Source: Prochlorococcus sp. AG-418-I20
GTDB lineage: Bacteria > Cyanobacteriota > Cyanobacteriia > PCC-6307 > Cyanobiaceae
NCBI GenBank assembly: GCA_003214175.1
Contig: QCLZ01000006.1
Location: 47,623 to 111,622, forward strand
Length of the DNA: 64,000 nucleotides
Direction: 5' to 3'
Below are positions 36,179-43,661 of this stretch, piece by piece. The notes under the pieces are model-generated. The model did not search any database, was not told the DNA's origin, and worked only from the letters and a program-made list of their open reading frames with translations. Position 1 is the first letter of the stretch, and every line of letters starts with the position of its first letter. A program made the translations under genes and the position numbers.

Positions 36179-36856
36179 CTAAAAGTTTTTATTTTTTTTC
36201 TCTGTAGACATCTTTGCTTGTATTCTTTTTGCTTCTTTAATCATTTCCTTACCATCAAATAAGTAGTTATCCACGTATCCTTGCGTATATCTATCAAATT
36301 CTGATAGTGCATCTTTAACTTGTGAAAAACAGTGATAAAGATCGAGGCCTAAAGCTGAAATAGACTTTGGAACAATTTTTTTGTTATAAATTTTTTCAAC
36401 TTTTTCTATTTTCTTTTGTGAAAGATTTATGTAACTGCAAAAATTTTCCATTAGTTGGTCATCATATGGATCAGCAGATAGTTCTTTTATTTCGTTGTTC
36501 AAAGGTTTAATTATTTGACTAATTAATCTATTAATCGGAGTGAAAATTTCTTTAATCCATATTTCAACTTCTTTGTCTTTAATTGACGAATTATATTTTT
36601 TTGAATTAATTTTCTTTTCCCAATCTTCATTTAATGAATCAAATGATGAACTGGAGGAGAAAAAATTTCTATCATATTGTTCTTTTTTGATAGGGTCATT
36701 TAGAGTCTCCCAGGCATTTTGTATTGCAAGAAATCTTTCTTTTTTTCCGCCTGCATCAGGATGATGTTGCTTAACTAAAGAGCGATATGAAGATTTAATT
36801 TCACTTCTGGTTGCATTTTTTTTGAGGCCTAATTCTTCATATAAATTTTTTTCCAT
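36179..36856 (-). CDS. J-domain protein
   Basis: 225 residues. J domain at residues 4-66: YEELGLKKNATRSEIKSSYRSLVKQHHPDAGGKKERFLAIQNAWETL, with HPD intact, so it should stimulate a DnaK partner. There is no Gly/Phe region or zinc-finger domain, so it is a class III co-chaperone. The rest is helical and charged (residues 80-225) with no known domain. It lies 17 bases downstream of cysK on the same strand. Confidence 0.88.
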   Translation of the reverse strand: MEKNLYEELGLKKNATRSEIKSSYRSLVKQHHPDAGGKKERFLAIQNAWETLNDPIKKEQYDRNFFSSSSSFDSLNEDWEKKINSKKYNSSIKDKEVEIWIKEIFTPINRLISQIIKPLNNEIKELSADPYDDQLMENFCSYINLSQKKIEKVEKIYNKKIVPKSISALGLDLYHCFSQVKDALSEFDRYTQGYVDNYLFDGKEMIKEAKRIQAKMSTEKKNKNF

Positions 36857-36873
36857 TTTTTATAAATTATGGA

Positions 36874-37842
36874 TTAAAGATAACCATCTTTTCTGGCCTG
36901 AATTGAGGTATTTGATTCAAACATTCCTGTTGATAAATATCTTTCACCAAAACTTGGAAGAATAACTATCAATCTTTTGTTCATTAGTTCTTTCCTTGCA
37001 CCGATTTTTATAGTTGCTGCTAGAGCTGCACCGCTGCTGATGCCAGATAAAAGGCCTTCCAATCGAGCTAATAATCGCCCATAATAAAATGCTTCATCGT
37101 CATCAATTTTTATAATTTCATCAATTAATTTAGTATTCAGTACTTTCGGTACGAAACCTGCTCCTATTCCTTGAATCGAATGAGATCCTGCTTTTTCTCC
37201 TGAAATCACAGCACTTTTTTTTGGCTCTACAGCATAAATTTTGCAATTTGGATTAACTTTTTTCAAGAAACGTGCGCAACCAGTAATTGTTCCTCCTGTG
37301 CCTACTCCTGTAACTAGTCCATCTAAATTGTTATTGGATTGAGACCATATTTCTTGAGCCGTTGTTCTTTCATGAATATCTGGATTAGCAAAGTTTTCAA
37401 ATTGATTAAATTGATAGCTATTTGCAATTGTTGAAGACAACTCATTAGCTAAATCTAAAGCTCCTTTCATTCCTTCTTTACCTGGCGTTAACTGTAATTC
37501 AGCTCCATATGCTCTCAACATTGCCCTTCTCTCAATACTCATCGTGTCTGGCATAGTTAATATCAATTTATAGCCTTTTGCTGCAGCAACCATTGCTAAG
37601 GCGATGCCCGTATTCCCACTTGTTGCTTCAATTAAAGTTGTTTTATCTGGTGTTATCAATCCTTCTTCTTCAGCTTTACATAACATTGAATAAGCGATGC
37701 GATCCTTAACGGACGCTGATGGATTGAAACTTTCTAGTTTGGCTATTATTTCTGGATAACAATTAAAATGACTTCTGATTCGATTTAATTTAACTAACGG
37801 GGTATTGCCAACAAGAGAAGTTATATCATTTGCTATTTCCAT
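36874..37842 (-). CDS. cysK: Cysteine synthase A
   Basis: 322 residues. PLP enzyme that makes cysteine from O-acetylserine and sulfide. The PLP lysine is in FNPSASVKDRIA near residue 46, the substrate loop is EATSGNTGIAL, and the phosphate loop is GVGTGGTITG. Length and order match CysK. With cysH near 2.1 kb, two sulfur-assimilation genes lie in the window, though not linked. The ADP-independent substrate motif is standard, so no unusual substrate is expected. Confidence 0.95.
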   Translation of the reverse strand: MEIANDITSLVGNTPLVKLNRIRSHFNCYPEIIAKLESFNPSASVKDRIAYSMLCKAEEEGLITPDKTTLIEATSGNTGIALAMVAAAKGYKLILTMPDTMSIERRAMLRAYGAELQLTPGKEGMKGALDLANELSSTIANSYQFNQFENFANPDIHERTTAQEIWSQSNNNLDGLVTGVGTGGTITGCARFLKKVNPNCKIYAVEPKKSAVISGEKAGSHSIQGIGAGFVPKVLNTKLIDEIIKIDDDEAFYYGRLLARLEGLLSGISSGAALAATIKIGARKELMNKRLIVILPSFGERYLSTGMFESNTSIQARKDGYL

Positions 37843-37995
37843 GAAATGATTTTTTAAATTGCAAAATAAAATCTCCTAAATACATAATAATTGTATTTAA
37901 AGATCTTTTATATAATTTTCTCAAAAGAATTTAACTTAAAATAACTTTCTGCATAAAAATATTTACTATTATAAAAAGTAGTTTTTACAATTATT

Positions 37996-38268
37996 ATGTA
38001 TTCACTTGAACTAAGTCTGAGATATTCACCCTTTCCACTTTCAATTCAGAAGAAAGAATTTGATGATGTTAAAAGAATTTATGATGAAATAAAAAGTTCT
38101 ATGAATGAAACGTTAGAATCCCCTAACTTGATTGAATTAAGGTGTGACAAAGTTCAAGATAAATTAATTGCTGTCAGAGCTAAAGAAATTATTTCTGTTC
38201 AGATATATGAAAAATCTGCAGTAGCAGGAGGTGCTAAAAGACCTGGATTTTCTCTCAACATAGATTAA
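37996..38268 (+). CDS. UPF0367-family protein
   Basis: 90 residues. Begins MYSLELSLRYSPFPLSIQKK and ends with EKSAVAGGAKRPGFSL, both of which I recognise from the UPF0367 family of cyanobacteria. No membrane segment or motif that suggests an activity is seen. It is 8 bases upstream of the CbiO-like ATPase on the same strand, so co-transcription is likely. The long upstream gap (37843-37995) holds the divergent promoters of it and cysK. Confidence 0.8.
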   Translation: MYSLELSLRYSPFPLSIQKKEFDDVKRIYDEIKSSMNETLESPNLIELRCDKVQDKLIAVRAKEIISVQIYEKSAVAGGAKRPGFSLNID

Positions 38269-38276
38269 TTGAATTA

Positions 38277-38951
38277 ATGCGAGATTCTCTGCAAAATGAA
38301 ATACCTCATATTAAATTCAAAGATGTTACTTTTTCATATCCTGGTAATAAAGAAAATTTAATTTTTAAATGTAACTTCTCAATAAAAAAACCTGGGTTTT
38401 GGATGGTCTTAGGTAAAAACGGTAGTGGAAAAAGTACTCTTTTAAAATTAATTAATGGAATAATCAAACCCAAAAATGGAGCTATTTATTCTAAGGCAAA
38501 TATTGGCATGGTGTTTCAAAACCCTGATCATCAAATATTGATGCCAAATTGCAGGAGTGAACTTCTGATAAATATTAATCAAAATATAAGTCAAAATGAA
38601 ATTAATAAAAAAATTGAATATGTACTTGATCAGGTAGGAATGACTGGTTTTGAAAAAAGGCCCATTCATACGTTAAGCGGTGGACAAAAACAACGCTTAA
38701 CTATTGCCTGCGCTCTTATTAGTAATAGAAATTTTATTCTTTTGGATGAGCCTACATCTTTACTTGATCAAACCAGCCAATTAAAAGTTTTAAAAACTAT
38801 TAAAAATCTTACAAGTGACCAAAATAAACCTTTATCTGCTTTGTGGATTACGCATCGTTATGAAGAATTAATGTATGCTGATGCAGTAGCTGAGTTAAAA
38901 AATGGTTGTTTATCTCACTGGAAAGAACCATCAAAATTTCAATATAATTAG
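38277..38951 (+). CDS. ABC ATPase of the CbiO/EcfA type, orphan
   Basis: 224 residues. Single ABC domain: Walker A LGKNGSGKST, Q-loop VFQNPDHQ, signature LSGGQKQRL and Walker B FILLDEPTS, followed by a switch histidine (WITHRYEEL). The QNPDHQ Q-loop resembles cobalt/nickel and energy-coupling-factor ATPases. No EcfT, EcfS or CbiM/Q partner is adjacent, so it is an orphan in this window. The substrate is unknown; a shared-module ECF role is possible. Confidence 0.85.
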   Translation: MRDSLQNEIPHIKFKDVTFSYPGNKENLIFKCNFSIKKPGFWMVLGKNGSGKSTLLKLINGIIKPKNGAIYSKANIGMVFQNPDHQILMPNCRSELLININQNISQNEINKKIEYVLDQVGMTGFEKRPIHTLSGGQKQRLTIACALISNRNFILLDEPTSLLDQTSQLKVLKTIKNLTSDQNKPLSALWITHRYEELMYADAVAELKNGCLSHWKEPSKFQYN

Positions 38952-39000
38952 CCATTGTACTTGTCATAAGGTACTTTAAAGAGCTAAATTCATCATATAT

Positions 39001-39072
<72 letters not shown>

Positions 39073-39088
39073 TTCAATAAACGTCAAG

Positions 39089-39136
39089 AGACTTCAAGTA
39101 ACTTCATGGGATGTCATGATACTTGGGGTCTTTTTT
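39089..39136 (+). terminator. Rho-independent terminator after tRNA-Asn
   Basis: AGACTTCAAGTA (39089-39100) pairs with TACTTGGGGTCT (39120-39131), 12 bp with two G-T pairs, enclosing a smaller TCATG/CATGA stem. A T run follows at 39131-39136. It overlaps the stop end of the DUF805 gene by two bases. Confidence 0.75.
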
Positions 39137-39641
39137 AATCCACATATTTTGTAAGTATTTTTTTTCTCATATATTTATATTCTTCTTCATCAATAGTCCC
39201 TTGATTAAGTAAATCTTCAACTTCATTAAGTCTGTCATGCAATGACAGTGGCAACTTTGGTTTTCTAGATGGACTGAAATAGAAAATGAAAGGTACAATT
39301 GCACCAAAAGGTATCAAACCAAGAAGTATCCATAATGGATGTCTAGCAGCGTCTCTTAATCTTCTCACTTGAATTGAAATACTCGGTATTATTGAAATTA
39401 CCGAAAATGCGCAAATTGGGATTAAAATATACGGTCTTATATCATTCAATGAAAATCCTAATCCCGTAATATCCACAGAAAGCGCAATTCCAAAAATTAC
39501 TAATAAAATTGAATGAAAGAATAACCATCCCTGAGTAATCCAGAAATCACTTCTTTTTATTTTCCCTTTAAAGTCAAAAGACTTTTGCCAGAATTTTTTA
39601 AAATTAATAGCATTAAAAGAATAGTCTCCGAGTGTAAGCAT
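39135..39641 (-). CDS. DUF805 membrane protein with SHOCT-like tail
   Basis: 168 residues from ATG 39641; other in-frame ATGs at 39683 and 39770 would add 14 or 43 residues, the longest overlapping the AlpA gene by 40 bases. The DUF805 start SFDFKGKIKRSDFW is present, then three or four hydrophobic segments, VRRLRDAARHPLW and FYFSPSR. The C-terminal DRLNEVEDLLNQGTIDEEEYKYMRKKIL resembles a SHOCT oligomerisation helix pair. Role unknown. Lying inside the tRNA-bounded element, it is probably cargo. Confidence 0.75.
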   Translation of the reverse strand: MLTLGDYSFNAINFKKFWQKSFDFKGKIKRSDFWITQGWLFFHSILLVIFGIALSVDITGLGFSLNDIRPYILIPICAFSVISIIPSISIQVRRLRDAARHPLWILLGLIPFGAIVPFIFYFSPSRKPKLPLSLHDRLNEVEDLLNQGTIDEEEYKYMRKKILTKYVD

Positions 39642-39730
39642 AGATATTGATAAATAGGCACAAATAAAAAGTAACGTCAGCATAAAATATTTTTTAATAT
39701 TAGATCTTAATTTTAAACTACATATTTTTA

Positions 39731-39931
39731 TTAACCATCTTGCCAACGATTTCTTTTCCCTTCTATCCATTGATCAATTTGATATTTAAGAAAACCAATT
39801 CTTTGGGCAGATAATTTATGTTTTGGAGGAAATGTTCCTTTTTTTACTCCACGATTGATAGTTGAAACAGAAATTCCAATTAGATTTGATACTTCTTTGA
39901 TGCTCAAAAAATGACGATTTTGGAGGTTCAT
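39731..39931 (-). CDS. AlpA-family excisionase/transcriptional regulator
   Basis: 66 residues. A single winged-helix/MerR-like DNA-binding domain: FLSIKEVSNLIGISVSTINRGVKKGTFPPKHKL matches the AlpA phage regulator pattern (xLLRxxEVxxxxGxSRSTxYRxxxxGxFPxPxKL), followed by WIEGKRNRW. AlpA proteins act as excisionases or activate integrase genes of prophages and integrative elements. Its position next to tRNA-derived repeats strongly supports a mobile origin. A 17-base palindrome (39952-39968, arms AAAAATG/CATTTTT) just upstream could be its operator. Confidence 0.82.
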   Translation of the reverse strand: MNLQNRHFLSIKEVSNLIGISVSTINRGVKKGTFPPKHKLSAQRIGFLKYQIDQWIEGKRNRWQDG

Positions 39932-40034
39932 AATGAATTTGAAAAGGGGTTAAAAATGGGTCATTTTTCCAAATTTTTCATTTTTATTACTTCAACAGCA
40001 GTCAACTTACTTCAACAAACCTTGCCTCGACTAT

Positions 40035-40049
40035 CGCCCGGGGAGTTCA
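40035..40049 (+). repeat. Attachment core copy 2
   Basis: CGCCCGGGGAGTTCA, identical to 39062-39076 in the tRNA-Asn 3' end. Upstream lie TTACTTCA-type boxes (about 20-45 bases away), which may be recombinase arm sites. Downstream at 40070-40081 a CAAGAGACTTCA repeats 39085-39096. Confidence 0.8.
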
Positions 40050-40070
40050 CTTTATGATTCAACTAACTGC

Positions 40071-40098
40071 AAGAGACTTCACAAGTCTCTTTTTTTTA
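40071..40098 (+). terminator. Rho-independent terminator after core copy 2
   Basis: AAGAGACTT (40071-40079) pairs with AAGTCTCTT (40083-40091), loop CAC, then a T run through 40097. It sits 22 bases after core 2, about where the terminator sits after the intact tRNA. It may be the chromosome's original tRNA-Asn terminator. Confidence 0.8.
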
Positions 40099-40130
40099 TG
40101 GAAAATAAAGGATTTTCGGAAAAAATAATG

Positions 40131-40152
40131 TGTGGCATTTATGTGGCATTTA
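40131..40152 (+). repeat. Tandem 11-base repeat
   Basis: TGTGGCATTTA occurs twice in direct tandem (40131-40141, 40142-40152), between cores 2 and 3. It is too short to infer function but adds to the repeat-rich nature of this strip. Confidence 0.7.
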
Positions 40153-40219
40153 TTGGATTTTCCCGATTTTCTTACTTCAGAAGCAGTCAGAGTACTTCAT
40201 ATCGCCTCTTTAAGACTCT

Positions 40220-40232
40220 CGCCCGGGGAGTT
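40220..40232 (+). repeat. Attachment core copy 3
   Basis: CGCCCGGGGAGTT matches the first 13 bases of the core, then diverges (TA for CA). Upstream sequence TTACTTCA-n4-CAGTCA parallels that before copy 2. It suggests a second, older insertion event or a decayed tandem site. Confidence 0.75.
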
Positions 40233-40347
40233 TATTTATTTCAAAAAGTCATCCAAGGTCACTCTAATGAAGGTGAATTCTTTTATTTCTATGAACTTTT
40301 TCTTATTAATAAGTGGTTGGCCGAAGATATTATTACTTTAATTTAAT

Positions 40348-40375
40348 ATAATTTTAAGAACAGTAATTAGAACAT
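40348..40375 (+). repeat. 28-base direct repeat, copy 1
   Basis: Twenty-eight bases from ATAATTTTAAGAACAG to the final TTAGAACAT, identical to 40427-40454. Each copy contains two AGAACA boxes 12 bases apart. Confidence 0.85.
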
Positions 40376-40426
40376 ATAAAGTAAGCAAAATATATTGTTA
40401 ATTTAATATTAAATTGTTATAAACTG

Positions 40427-40454
40427 ATAATTTTAAGAACAGTAATTAGAACAT
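40427..40454 (+). repeat. 28-base direct repeat, copy 2
   Basis: Exact copy of 40348-40375, starting 79 bases later. It lies 55 bases past the stop of the gene at 40510-40869 (minus strand) and just outside the attachment relics. Confidence 0.85.
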
Positions 40455-40509
40455 TTATAAATCCGGATATATTTTTTTGTATGGTATAAATTACAACTTG
40501 CAAGTAATT

Positions 40510-40869
40510 CTAGTCATCCCACATATCCATTTTTTCTTGATCTAAATTATTTCTTTCAAGTAATTCTATTCTTTGCTTCTGGGGATCTATTTGGGTTTCA
40601 AGAACGTTTTTATTGTCAATGTATTTCGTTTGTATTTCTAAGATAATTATTTCAAATTGGTCTCCAAAAAAATCTGACATTTCTCTCCATGCTTCCATTT
40701 CCTCTTCATTGCCAATAGTATCGTTTATCTGATGAGAAATAATTTCTAGTACATACTTTTTGAGTTCTTGATGACTCATCGATTCAACTTTTTTTTGAAT
40801 GTAAAGTTCTTTAAGATTTTCTAGTTGTTTTTTCGATAAATCAGAATAGAGAATAGGCTTGCTTTTCAT
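40510..40869 (-). CDS. Conserved hypothetical protein
   Basis: 119 residues, no recognised family. Highly charged and mostly helical: SKKQLENLKELYIQKKVESMSHQELKKYVLEIISHQIND is a likely helical pair, and the C-terminal half (QKQRIELLERNNLDQEKMDMWDD) is acidic. No membrane segment or signal peptide is present. From memory, small proteins with a similar SHQELKxYV block occur in Prochlorococcus and Synechococcus near mobile or flexible sites. It lies between the tRNA element and rpaA. Function unknown. Confidence 0.55.
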   Translation of the reverse strand: MKSKPILYSDLSKKQLENLKELYIQKKVESMSHQELKKYVLEIISHQINDTIGNEEEMEAWREMSDFFGDQFEIIILEIQTKYIDNKNVLETQIDPQKQRIELLERNNLDQEKMDMWDD

Positions 40870-41277
40870 AGATACTTAAAGATCTTTTTTAATATAAACA
40901 AAATAATTATTTTAAACACTTAGACGAAATTAAAAACTTTAAAGTAATTTAAATAATCTTTAAAAACTGAGTATTACAACTTAATTTCATTTTTAAATTC
41001 TCTTAATAAAATCGCAATTTGGATTAAATATTATTTTAAATTTATTAATTATTTTTCCTTATTTTCCTCTAATTATTAAGAAAAAATAAATAAAAACTAA
41101 AGAAATTGTAAAATTTAAACTTATTTAAAATTCGCAATTTCTTTTGAATCCATTGCTGTTATTCAGTTAATTCATAAATCTAATTGATAAAATTGTTTAC
41201 ATTAATTCAGCAATCTTTATAAATTCTTGAGAGAATCATAGTACTAAAATTTAATTTTAATTTAATAGTTTATAAAT
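40870..41277. other. Long AT-rich intergenic region upstream of rpaA
   Basis: 408 bases, unusually long for this window. No credible gene is seen on either strand. TCGCAATTT occurs twice, at about 41012 and 41132. A sigma-70-like promoter lies near the rpaA end. The length suggests a multi-input promoter for a circadian-output regulator. Confidence 0.6.
41196..41223 (+). promoter_or_regulatory. Candidate rpaA promoter
   Basis: TTTACA (41196-41201) and TATAAA (41218-41223) with a 16-base spacer resemble a sigma-70 promoter, 54 bases before the rpaA ATG. In such AT-rich DNA this has substantial chance of being fortuitous. GTTTACATT also looks like half an HLR1 box. Confidence 0.4.
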
Positions 41278-42060
41278 ATGAAAATTTCAATCCTTTTAAT
41301 TGAAGATGATCGTGATATGCGAGATTTGGTGGCTAGGCATTTAGAGCATTCTGGTTTTGATGTTCAAAAAGCCGAAGATGGAATTAAAGGTCAGGCATTA
41401 GCTCTTCAATACTCACCAGATTTAATACTCTTGGACTTAATGTTACCAAGTGTTGATGGATTAACTTTATGCCAACGACTTAGAAGAGACGAAAGAACAT
41501 CAAACATTCCAATTTTGATGATAACTGCATTAGGAGGTCTTAAGGATAAAGTTACTGGTTTTAACTCTGGAGCTGATGACTACATCACTAAACCATTTGA
41601 TCTAGAAGAATTACATGTACGCATAAAAGCTTTATTAAGGAGAACCAATAGAGCACAGTTAAATTCGAGCAACCAGCAAGAAATTTTAAATTATGGTCCT
41701 CTTACTCTTGTTCCTGAAAGATTTGAAGCTATTTGGTTTGAAACTCCAGTTAGGTTAACGCATCTTGAATTTGAACTCATTCACTGTCTTTTGCAGAGAC
41801 ACGGTCAAACTGTATCGCCAGCATTAATTCTTAAAGAAGTGTGGGGATATGAACCTGACGATGATATTGAGACAATAAGAGTTCATATTAGACACTTACG
41901 TACTAAGTTAGAGCCTGATCCACGTAAGCCTTTATATATAAAAACTGTATATGGAGCTGGCTATTGTCTTGAGTTACCTATTGGTTCCCAAATTGAAACA
42001 GCAAAGCAAGACTTTACTCAAACCAGAAATCCTGATTTAATTAATTCTGCATTAGATTAA
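41278..42060 (+). CDS. rpaA: Response regulator RpaA
   Basis: 260 residues. OmpR-type response regulator, the main output factor of the cyanobacterial clock and of light-dark response. The receiver domain has acidic pocket EDD 9-11, phospho-acceptor D53 in LLDLMLP and K105 in ITKPF. The DNA-binding domain follows from about 135 with [29 protein letters not shown] and [35 protein letters not shown]. The C-terminal domain is nearly the same as RpaA of Synechococcus as I recall it. The stop overlaps the convergent holB stop by 9 bases. Confidence 0.92.
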   Translation: MKISILLIEDDRDMRDLVARHLEHSGFDVQKAEDGIKGQALALQYSPDLILLDLMLPSVDGLTLCQRLRRDERTSNIPILMITALGGLKDKVTGFNSGADDYITKPFDLEELHVRIKALLRRTNRAQLNSSNQQEILNYGPLTLVPERFEAIWFETPVRLTHLEFELIHCLLQRHGQTVSPALILKEVWGYEPDDDIETIRVHIRHLRTKLEPDPRKPLYIKTVYGAGYCLELPIGSQIETAKQDFTQTRNPDLINSALD

Positions 42061-43026
42061 ATTGCATAAGTCTTCCATTGAAATTTTTAATAAAGTAATT
42101 TCCCATGCCAACCTTGGCTGAATTTTTTTTCTTAAATGGGATTTTAAATTTTCTAATTTTTTTAATATATTAATGTTTTTTGTTTTTCTCCACCAAATAA
42201 TTTGAATCAAGTTGACTAAACAAATCTGTTGATAAATTTCTAATTGTTCAGATATTATTTTTGATATCTCTAATAATTCCATGCTATTTTTTATTGGAGA
42301 ATCTAATTTATTTGTAATTTCATCAGATAATTCATTCCAAATTTCAATATTTGTCAGTAATTGACCAGGAGATCCATTAGCGGAGTTTATTAAATCCTCT
42401 AATTTTAATTTTGCTTTTCTATTAAATTTAGAAAGATCTAAATAATCTTTTAAAATTGTATTTATTTGTTTACTAGAAAAAGCTGGAAATCTCACTATTT
42501 GGCATCTGGAGATTATGGTATCTAAAAGAAGGTTTAATTTGGTAGTTAAAAGTATAAAAATTCCATTACTAGGTTCTTCTAAGGTTTTTAACAGGCAATT
42601 TGAGGCAGCTTCATTTAAAAGATGTGCATCAATAATTAAAACAATTTTTTTTTCTGAATCTATTGATTTTTGACCAAGAAAAGTTTTGATATTACGTACT
42701 TGAGAAATCTTAATTATCTCAGATCCACTTTTGATTTTTTTTTCAAAATCGGAACTTTTTGATCTTTTAGCTTCCGAAAGAGAAGTAGGTTCGATAATTA
42801 GAAAATCAGGATGATTATTGTTGCTAATTCTCTCCTCAATATTTTCGTTTCGGGAAAATTGTTTGAAAACCTCTTTTATAAATTTAAGAGCAGTTTGTTT
42901 TTTCCCTACTCCTTCAGCACCATAAAATATATAACCATTAGCAAATGATTTGTTTTTAATTATGCTTTGTAGATATGTATTGACATCTTCATGGAATAAG
43001 AAATTATTTTTGTTAACCTCAATCAT
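42052..43026 (-). CDS. holB: DNA polymerase III delta' subunit
   Basis: 324 residues. Clamp-loader subunit of the replicative polymerase. Walker A-like [15 protein letters not shown] lies near residue 35, [24 protein letters not shown] (the sensor and DExx-like region) near 130, and [11 protein letters not shown] near 165. The first part fits HolB; the C-terminus is divergent and lacks the usual zinc-binding cysteines. It overlaps tmk by 4 bases on the same strand, the usual tmk-holB pairing. Confidence 0.88.
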   Translation of the reverse strand: MIEVNKNNFLFHEDVNTYLQSIIKNKSFANGYIFYGAEGVGKKQTALKFIKEVFKQFSRNENIEERISNNNHPDFLIIEPTSLSEAKRSKSSDFEKKIKSGSEIIKISQVRNIKTFLGQKSIDSEKKIVLIIDAHLLNEAASNCLLKTLEEPSNGIFILLTTKLNLLLDTIISRCQIVRFPAFSSKQINTILKDYLDLSKFNRKAKLKLEDLINSANGSPGQLLTNIEIWNELSDEITNKLDSPIKNSMELLEISKIISEQLEIYQQICLVNLIQIIWWRKTKNINILKKLENLKSHLRKKIQPRLAWEITLLKISMEDLCNLI

Positions 43027-43661
43027 TTATTTTCAGAAAAATTGTTTATTAGAGTCTCTTTAATTTGATTAGAAATAGTTTTAATATTTTGTGAAGCAGA
43101 TATTACCTTCCAGTTTTTTTCTTTAGCAATTAGTTTAAATCCTTCATTTACCTTTTCTAAAAATCTAATACCTTCGGATTCTATTCTATCTGGAATTTCG
43201 TTTTTTCTTCGGAAGATACTCTCTTCTGGAGAAATTTCTAAGAAGAAAGTGAGATCAGGATATACTCCCTGGCAAACAATAGATTCAATGTTTTTAATTA
43301 TCTCTAAATTTATTTTTCTTCCATAACCTTGATAAGCCAGAGTGGAATCGGAAAATCTATCACTAATTACCCAATCATTGTTATTTAAAGCAGGCGAAAT
43401 AATTTTTGATACATGTTCTGCTCTATCAGCTGAATAAAGTAATAATTCAGCAAGTGATGAAGGCTTGTTATTTTTATTATTATCAAGAATTAATCTTCTA
43501 AGTTTTTGGCCTAGTAGGCTCCCTCCTGGCTCTCTTGTTGTGATTAATTTGGATCTGGTGTTTATTAGACCACTATTAGGAAGCCATTTTGATAGTTCAT
43601 CGATTTGGGTGGTTTTACCACATCCATCAATACCTTCAATAACAATAAATTTTCCCTTCAT
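43023..43661 (-). CDS. tmk: Thymidylate kinase
   Basis: 212 residues, normal length. Phosphorylates dTMP to dTDP. Walker [12 protein letters not shown] is at residues 9-19, the DR motif is in [16 protein letters not shown] near 100, and [10 protein letters not shown] is the substrate loop near 45. The lid residues are of the E. coli type. It lies directly downstream of the copper ATPase (stop next to start, no gap) and upstream of holB, probably in one transcript. Confidence 0.94.
   Translation of the reverse strand: MKGKFIVIEGIDGCGKTTQIDELSKWLPNSGLINTRSKLITTREPGGSLLGQKLRRLILDNNKNNKPSSLAELLLYSADRAEHVSKIISPALNNNDWVISDRFSDSTLAYQGYGRKINLEIIKNIESIVCQGVYPDLTFFLEISPEESIFRRKNEIPDRIESEGIRFLEKVNEGFKLIAKEKNWKVISASQNIKTISNQIKETLINNFSENK

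Larger units (their letters stand above)
39932..40509. other. Gene-poor stretch with attachment-site relics and repeats
   Basis: Stretch of 578 bases. It holds two distal attachment cores, a terminator, an 11-base tandem repeat and a 28-base direct repeat pair, each listed separately. TTACTTCA and nearby CAGTCA blocks occur just upstream of both distal cores (around 39988-40016 and 40172-40199). The open frame at 40098-40346 crosses the third core and looks fortuitous. Confidence 0.7.

Noticed and set aside
39770..39931. Start of the DUF805 gene at 39770, overlapping AlpA by 40 bases
   Set aside because: The ATG at 39641 begins just before the DUF805 domain and avoids the overlap; the longer N-terminus is unlike the family. 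Not excluded entirely.
40098..40346. 82-residue open frame between the attachment cores and the 28-base repeat
   Set aside because: It crosses the third attachment core and the tandem repeat, has no recognisable domain, and the second frame in the same strip is just as open. It looks like chance in AT-rich DNA.
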